Source: a virus
DNA: 27,264 nucleotides
IMG/VR virus record: IMGVR_UViG_3300044846_001178
Span: 1-27,264 of that record
Reading direction: 5' to 3' (one strand)
Both the position numbers and the translations under genes were made by a program. The notes below the pieces were generated by a model. The model saw only the letters and a list, made by a program, of their open reading frames with translations, did not search any database and had not been told where the DNA came from. This document shows positions 24,255-27,264 of the stretch, piece by piece (positions within the stretch are counted from its first letter, which is position 1; every line of letters begins with the position of its first letter).

Positions 24255-24677
24255 ATGATGAATAACATTAAGAAATTATACAAACAGTTTTTCGGATACA
24301 AATTGAATGAGTCTGATTTAAAACAAAAAGAAATTGATGAAGCTCAGCTCGTTAATAATTTAACAGATTATCGAGGCGGTATTGAATATGTAGTTCGAGA
24401 TCCGCAAACAGCACAAAGTGTTTTAGATGAAATTCGACAATGGTCACAAAAAAAAGGGTTTACTATTATTAAAAGTATATTATCAAAAACAGGCCGTATT
24501 GGATACATCTATTATAGATTAGGTGAAGATCCTGCATTAGAGTCTCAAAAGTTACAAGGATATCTAGCACAAAAGCCAGAACTTAAACATTTTAGATTTA
24601 AAGTTCGAAACGAAAAATCATCATCAACACAAGCACCAACACAAGCACCAACACGTAATCCACAAAGAAACATTTAA
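24255..24677 (+). CDS. hypothetical small protein with Thr/Pro/Gln tail
   Basis: This protein is 140 residues from the first of two adjacent ATGs (24255, 24258). AGG lies six bases upstream of the first. Residues 1-20 are amphipathic (N-I-K-K-L-Y-K-Q-F-F-G-Y-K-L). Residues about 45-110 look like a small alpha/beta domain (I-I-K-S-I-L-S-K-T-G-R-I-G-Y-I-Y-Y-R-L). The tail carries a direct repeat T-Q-A-P-T-Q-A-P-T-R-N-P, encoded by repeated CAAGCACCAACA. No known family was recognised. It ends nine bases before the bS21 gene and could be co-translated with it. Confidence 0.6.
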   Translation: MMNNIKKLYKQFFGYKLNESDLKQKEIDEAQLVNNLTDYRGGIEYVVRDPQTAQSVLDEIRQWSQKKGFTIIKSILSKTGRIGYIYYRLGEDPALESQKLQGYLAQKPELKHFRFKVRNEKSSSTQAPTQAPTRNPQRNI

Positions 24678-24686
24678 ACTAGTTAT

Positions 24687-24932
24687 ATGACAAAAAAACA
24701 AAAACAACATCAGACAATAGTTCCAGGCAATTCATTAGCTGTTGCTGTTACAGGCACCGCACGTGAAGATTTATCATTTGCATTAAAAGTATGGAAACGA
24801 AAAATTAAAAACTCAGAAATATTAGAACAAACTAAAGCCCGTAAAGAATTTATTAAGCCTAGTGTTAAAAAACGAAAACAATTAATTGCTGCAAAATTTA
24901 TGCAAAAAGTTAGAGACTCACACGCAATTTAA
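24687..24932 (+). CDS. rpsU: phage-encoded ribosomal protein bS21 homologue
   Basis: This 81-residue basic protein carries the bS21 pattern from residue 27 on: E-D-L-S-F-A-L-K-V-W-K-R-K-I, then E-Q-T-K-A-R-K-E-F-I-K-P-S-V-K-K-R, then A-A-K-F71-M-Q-K-V-R-D. The F-I-K-P-S-V and A-x-(Y/F)-(I/M)-Q-x-x-R-D features resemble Bacteroidetes bS21 rather than the E. coli type. bS21 sits on the 30S platform beside the 3' end of 16S rRNA. Aligned on P-S-V, F71 stands where Flavobacterium bS21 has Tyr54, reported to help hold the anti-Shine-Dalgarno. The first 26 residues are an extension absent from host-type bS21. It has no Shine-Dalgarno and lies directly before the scaffold and capsid genes. Phage bS21 genes are known; the substitution and context are my observations. 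Confidence 0.88.
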   Translation: MTKKQKQHQTIVPGNSLAVAVTGTAREDLSFALKVWKRKIKNSEILEQTKARKEFIKPSVKKRKQLIAAKFMQKVRDSHAI

Positions 24933-24954
24933 AATTTTAATGTAATACGATTTA

Positions 24955-24984
24955 AAGTCTTAGCAGAAATGTTAGGACTTTTTT
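24955..24984 (+). terminator. Rho-independent terminator with GAAA tetraloop
   Basis: AAGTCTTAGCA (24955-24965) pairs with TGTTAGGACTT (24970-24980) over 11 positions including two G-U pairs, closing a GAAA tetraloop. It runs into six T (24979-24984). It lies 22 bases after the bS21 stop, so bS21 probably ends its transcript and gp22 starts a new one. Confidence 0.85.
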
Positions 24985-25004
24985 ACTGGTTTTTCAAACA
25001 ATGC

Positions 25005-25020
25005 TATATTTATTGTAAAT
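25005..25020 (+). promoter_or_regulatory. imperfect copy of the recurrent AT motif (copy 8)
   Basis: TATATTTATTGTAAAT at 25005-25020 differs from the other copies at the end of the core (TATTTATT). It is 92 bases before the ATG at 25113, much farther than elsewhere, leaving room for a structured leader on the scaffold mRNA. Confidence 0.4.
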
Positions 25021-25044
25021 ACACTATTTTTCTATATATAGTGT
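25021..25044 (+). promoter_or_regulatory. hairpin in the scaffold mRNA leader or operator
   Basis: ACACTAT (25021-25027) is perfectly complementary to ATAGTGT (25038-25044) with a 10-base loop. It immediately follows motif copy 8, so it would be at or near the 5' end of the gp22 transcript. A 5' stabilising structure or a protein-binding site are both possible. Confidence 0.45.
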
Positions 25045-25102
25045 CTATAATTTATAATTTCTATTAAGATTTCAAATAATCTTATTTCCAAAAAACAAAT
25101 TT

Positions 25103-25107
25103 AGGAG
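25103..25107 (+). promoter_or_regulatory. strong Shine-Dalgarno for the scaffold gene
   Basis: AGGAG at 25103-25107 lies five bases before the ATG at 25113. Most genes in this window have none, so this site stands out. Confidence 0.75.
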
Positions 25108-25112
25108 TAACT

Positions 25113-26126
25113 ATGGCAAAAACAGATTTGCTAAAACAAGCAATCGCTGATGCTAAGGCCGTTAAAGAAACTGCATTAGCTAACGCAAAACTTGCATTGC
25201 AAGAAGCATTCCAACCAACGATGATGCGAATGATCTCTGATCAGATCGAAAATGAAGTGGATGGAGAAGAAGAAATGCCTGCAGAAGAACCAGAAATGGA
25301 TATGGCAGCAGGAGAACAAGGAATGGGTGTTGAAGACGAAATGGAAAACGATTTTAATTGGACAGACGATAGTTTATCTGCAACAGTAGGCGGAAATGAT
25401 TATGACTTTACAGTTGGAATGAGTGGCGATGACGAAGAAATGCCAGAAGAAATGCCAGATGATGAAGACATGAATGCTGAATATGCAGACACAGACGCAG
25501 TATCTAATGATGATAATTTAGATTTAGAATCAATCATTCGCGAATTAGAAGAAGATTTAGATGCAGCCGCGCCAGAAGAGATGGAAGATACGTCACTTGA
25601 AGCTGAAGGCATGTATAATGAATCTGAGCATATGGACGGCGAAGAGGTTGATACAGAACTTAATGATATTATCGAAGCAATTCTTCGTGAAGACGAAATG
25701 ATGGCAGATGATAGTATGGCAGTTGCTGGAAACCCAGGAGATGCTGAAGAAACTGAAGTAGTAAAAGCTGAATTAGAAGAAGCATATAAAACGGTACGTC
25801 AATTAAGATCTATCATCAATGAAGTTAATCTTTTAAATGCAAAACTTCTTTTCACAAACAAATTGTTCAGAAACTTTGAATTATCAGAAAATCAAAAAAT
25901 GAAAGTAATTGAAAACTTTGATAGAGCTGGTAATCCAAGAGAAGTTAAATTAGTATTTACAACATTAGCTGAAGCATTTAAAAAACCTCAAGCAAAACGT
26001 GTAGTTAAAGAATCTTTTGCATCGCGTGCAACAACAACAACCGCGCCATCTAGACAAACAACACAAGTTTTATCAGAAGGATTTGAATTAGCAAATCGTT
26101 GGAAGAAACTAGCAGGATTATTGTAA
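25113..26126 (+). CDS. gp22: prohead scaffold/core protein (gp22-like)
   Basis: This 337-residue protein lies directly upstream of the major capsid gene, the position of T4 gp22. The N-terminus is helical (L-L-K-Q-A-I-A-D-A-K-A-V-K-E-T-A). Residues about 45-210 are extremely acidic and Met-rich (E-E-M-P-A-E-E-P-E-M-D-M, D-D-E-E-M-P-E-E-M-P-D-D-E-D), and the C-terminal part is a coiled-coil-like helix (about 215-290). Such composition suits an assembly scaffold that is destroyed by the gp21 protease; several L-x-E or I-x-E sites are present. It is longer than T4 gp22 (269 residues). It ends 36 bases before gp23. The assignment rests on order and composition, because scaffold sequences diverge quickly. 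Confidence 0.82.
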   Translation: MAKTDLLKQAIADAKAVKETALANAKLALQEAFQPTMMRMISDQIENEVDGEEEMPAEEPEMDMAAGEQGMGVEDEMENDFNWTDDSLSATVGGNDYDFTVGMSGDDEEMPEEMPDDEDMNAEYADTDAVSNDDNLDLESIIRELEEDLDAAAPEEMEDTSLEAEGMYNESEHMDGEEVDTELNDIIEAILREDEMMADDSMAVAGNPGDAEETEVVKAELEEAYKTVRQLRSIINEVNLLNAKLLFTNKLFRNFELSENQKMKVIENFDRAGNPREVKLVFTTLAEAFKKPQAKRVVKESFASRATTTTAPSRQTTQVLSEGFELANRWKKLAGLL

Positions 26127-26148
26127 AACAACAAAAACAAACAAAAAC

Positions 26149-26154
26149 AAAGGA
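26149..26154 (+). promoter_or_regulatory. Shine-Dalgarno for the major capsid gene
   Basis: AAAGGA at 26149-26154 lies eight bases before the ATG at 26163, inside a purine-rich, C-A-A-A-A-repeat spacer (26127-26162) that is likely unstructured. Confidence 0.65.
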
Positions 26155-26162
26155 AAAAAGAA

Positions 26163-27264
26163 ATGAGTATTTCAAATTTATTACAAACCAATGATTTCGT
26201 ACAAAGAAACAACGCTAAAGCGTTAGCTTCTAAGTGGGAAAGAACCGGTTTATTAGAAGGTATCAAAACCGAAACAGAAAGAGCCGGTATGGCTCAATTG
26301 CTTGAAAACCAAGCAAGACAACTAGTGAAAGAAGCATCATCTACAGGTGTTGCAGCTGGATCTGAAGAATGGGCTGGCGTAGCGCTTCCATTAGTAAGAA
26401 GAATTTTTGCTGAATTTGCAGCAAAAGAATTTGTATCAGTTCAGCCAATGAATTTGCCATCAGGTCTTATATTTTATTTAGACTTTAAATATGGTACATC
26501 TCAGCCTGGATTTGATAATGACAATTTAAACAGAACAGGTGATCCATTTGGTTCTCCTAACGCTGATGACTCTATGTTTGGTGTTACAACTACATCGGGT
26601 GATCCATCAGGTGGTTTATATGGTGCAGGTCGTTTTGGTTATTCAATTAACGAAGTAACAGCATCAGTAACAGCTGCAACTGGTTCTCAACCAACAACGG
26701 TACAAGTTAATGGTGATTCTGACTATTCAGGTTCTGCATCTTATAAAATGTTAACAGTTAATGTACCGACAAATGCAGATTTATATGCAGTTCGTTCATT
26801 TACATTTTTATCAGGATCTGGAGCTGGTACTGAAATTGTTCCAGTTCAAGCATTCTCTACAATTGATAGCAATTACACTGCATCATTTGTTGTAACAACC
26901 GCACAAGCAACTGCAATTCAATTGGCAATTTCTGCTTCTAATTTCAAATTAGAGTACAGCAAACAACCAACTGACACAACTAGAGGTGATTTTGAAGACA
27001 AGTTAACTTATGCTAACGGATATAACGTTGATATCGACATTCCAGAAATTAACTTGGAAATGCAATCAGAACCAATCGTTGCTAAGACTCGTAAGTTGAA
27101 AGCAGTATGGACTCCAGAATTTGCTCAAGATTTAAATGCATACCATTCAATTGATGCTGAAGCTGAATTGACTTCAATGTTGTCTGAATATGTATCCATG
27201 GAAATCGATTTAGAAATTCTTGATATGTTAATCGCAGCAGCTCCAACAACTGAGTATTGGTCAG
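26163..27264 (+). CDS. gp23: major capsid protein (gp23-like), 3' truncated by the window
   Basis: The frame is open from ATG 26163 to the right edge (367 complete codons; T4 gp23 is 521 residues). It builds the hexamers of the head shell. Family features are G-L-L-E-G-I near residue 30, A-G-S-E-E-W-A-G-V-A-L-P-L-V-R-R near 70, and V-Q-P-M-N-L-P-S-G-L-I-F-Y-L-D-F near 97. Toward the edge come E-M-Q-S-E-P-I-V-A-K-T-R-K-L-K-A-V-W-T-P-E-F-A-Q-D-L, a highly conserved gp23 stretch, and M-L-S-E-Y-V-S-M-E-I-D. Possible protease sites of L-x-E type occur at L30-L-E32 and L46-L-E48 in the N-terminal region expected to be removed on maturation. It follows the scaffold gene with a good ribosome site and no terminator between, so the two are probably one mRNA. 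Confidence 0.96.
   Translation, partial: MSISNLLQTNDFVQRNNAKALASKWERTGLLEGIKTETERAGMAQLLENQARQLVKEASSTGVAAGSEEWAGVALPLVRRIFAEFAAKEFVSVQPMNLPSGLIFYLDFKYGTSQPGFDNDNLNRTGDPFGSPNADDSMFGVTTTSGDPSGGLYGAGRFGYSINEVTASVTAATGSQPTTVQVNGDSDYSGSASYKMLTVNVPTNADLYAVRSFTFLSGSGAGTEIVPVQAFSTIDSNYTASFVVTTAQATAIQLAISASNFKLEYSKQPTDTTRGDFEDKLTYANGYNVDIDIPEINLEMQSEPIVAKTRKLKAVWTPEFAQDLNAYHSIDAEAELTSMLSEYVSMEIDLEILDMLIAAAPTTEYWS

Noticed and set aside
24600-24660. CAAGCACCAACA direct repeats as a CRISPR or attachment site
   Set aside because: It is a short in-frame coding repeat of a Thr/Gln/Ala/Pro tail, with no spacers and only two copies.
1-27264. Possible stop-codon recoding, since no gene here ends in TAG
   Set aside because: No gene has an internal in-frame TAG, and the preference for TAA, with TGA in some short overlaps, fits the AT-rich composition.

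Overview
The window is a contiguous piece of an AT-rich, T4-like (contractile-tailed) bacteriophage genome. Every supported gene is on the + strand, tightly packed, with gaps mostly under 50 bases. Head genes of the T4 family are recognisable from conserved residues: large terminase (gp17-like), portal (gp20), prohead protease (gp21), an acidic scaffold-like core protein (gp22) and the first 367 codons of the major capsid protein (gp23), which runs off the right edge. The host is probably a Bacteroidetes/Flavobacteriia bacterium, probably marine. The signs are a short signal peptide ending in G-F-S-Q (17785-18171), a ribosomal protein bS21 homologue whose C-terminal half resembles the Bacteroidetes form, and the lack of a Shine-Dalgarno (SD) sequence before most genes. 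The host call is inference.

Layout. 1-3325: virion surface or tail-type structural proteins, two of which share a C-terminal module and one of which carries a LamG-like domain. 3330-6822: a tiny kinase-like protein, a 589-aa protein of unknown role, a T7-type Holliday-junction endonuclease and a hypothetical protein closed by a terminator. 7059-11131: a replication/recombination pair, namely a TOPRIM primase-like protein overlapping a single-chain fusion of the T4 gp47 nuclease and gp46 ATPase (SbcD-SbcC). 11173-13860: a large structural protein. 13885-15939: a two-enzyme fusion of a HIGH-type nucleotidyltransferase and an RNA/DNA-ligase-like nucleotidyltransferase. 15973-18171: four small genes leading to the terminase, including a Cys-cluster protein and two membrane/coiled-coil proteins. 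18177-27264: the head module gp17, gp20, two unknowns, gp21, two unknowns, bS21, gp22, gp23.

Regulation. An AT-rich motif, TATTTATA with flanks giving TATATTTATATWAAA, recurs in seven short intergenic gaps, 17-27 bases before a start codon, with an eighth imperfect copy upstream of gp22. It probably marks transcription units. It is the reverse complement of the classical T4 late promoter TATAAATA, yet all genes lie in the other sense. One copy sits inside the loop of a terminator hairpin. Two further terminators share a GAAA-type loop.

The most interesting possible system is translational. The phage encodes a bS21 with Phe at the position where Flavobacterium bS21 has the Tyr reported to contact the sequestered anti-Shine-Dalgarno. 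The next two genes, scaffold and capsid, have good SD sequences, unlike most of the window. The single-chain nuclease-ATPase and the nucleotidyltransferase-ligase fusion are the next most notable. No tRNA, CRISPR array, insertion sequence or integrase was seen.
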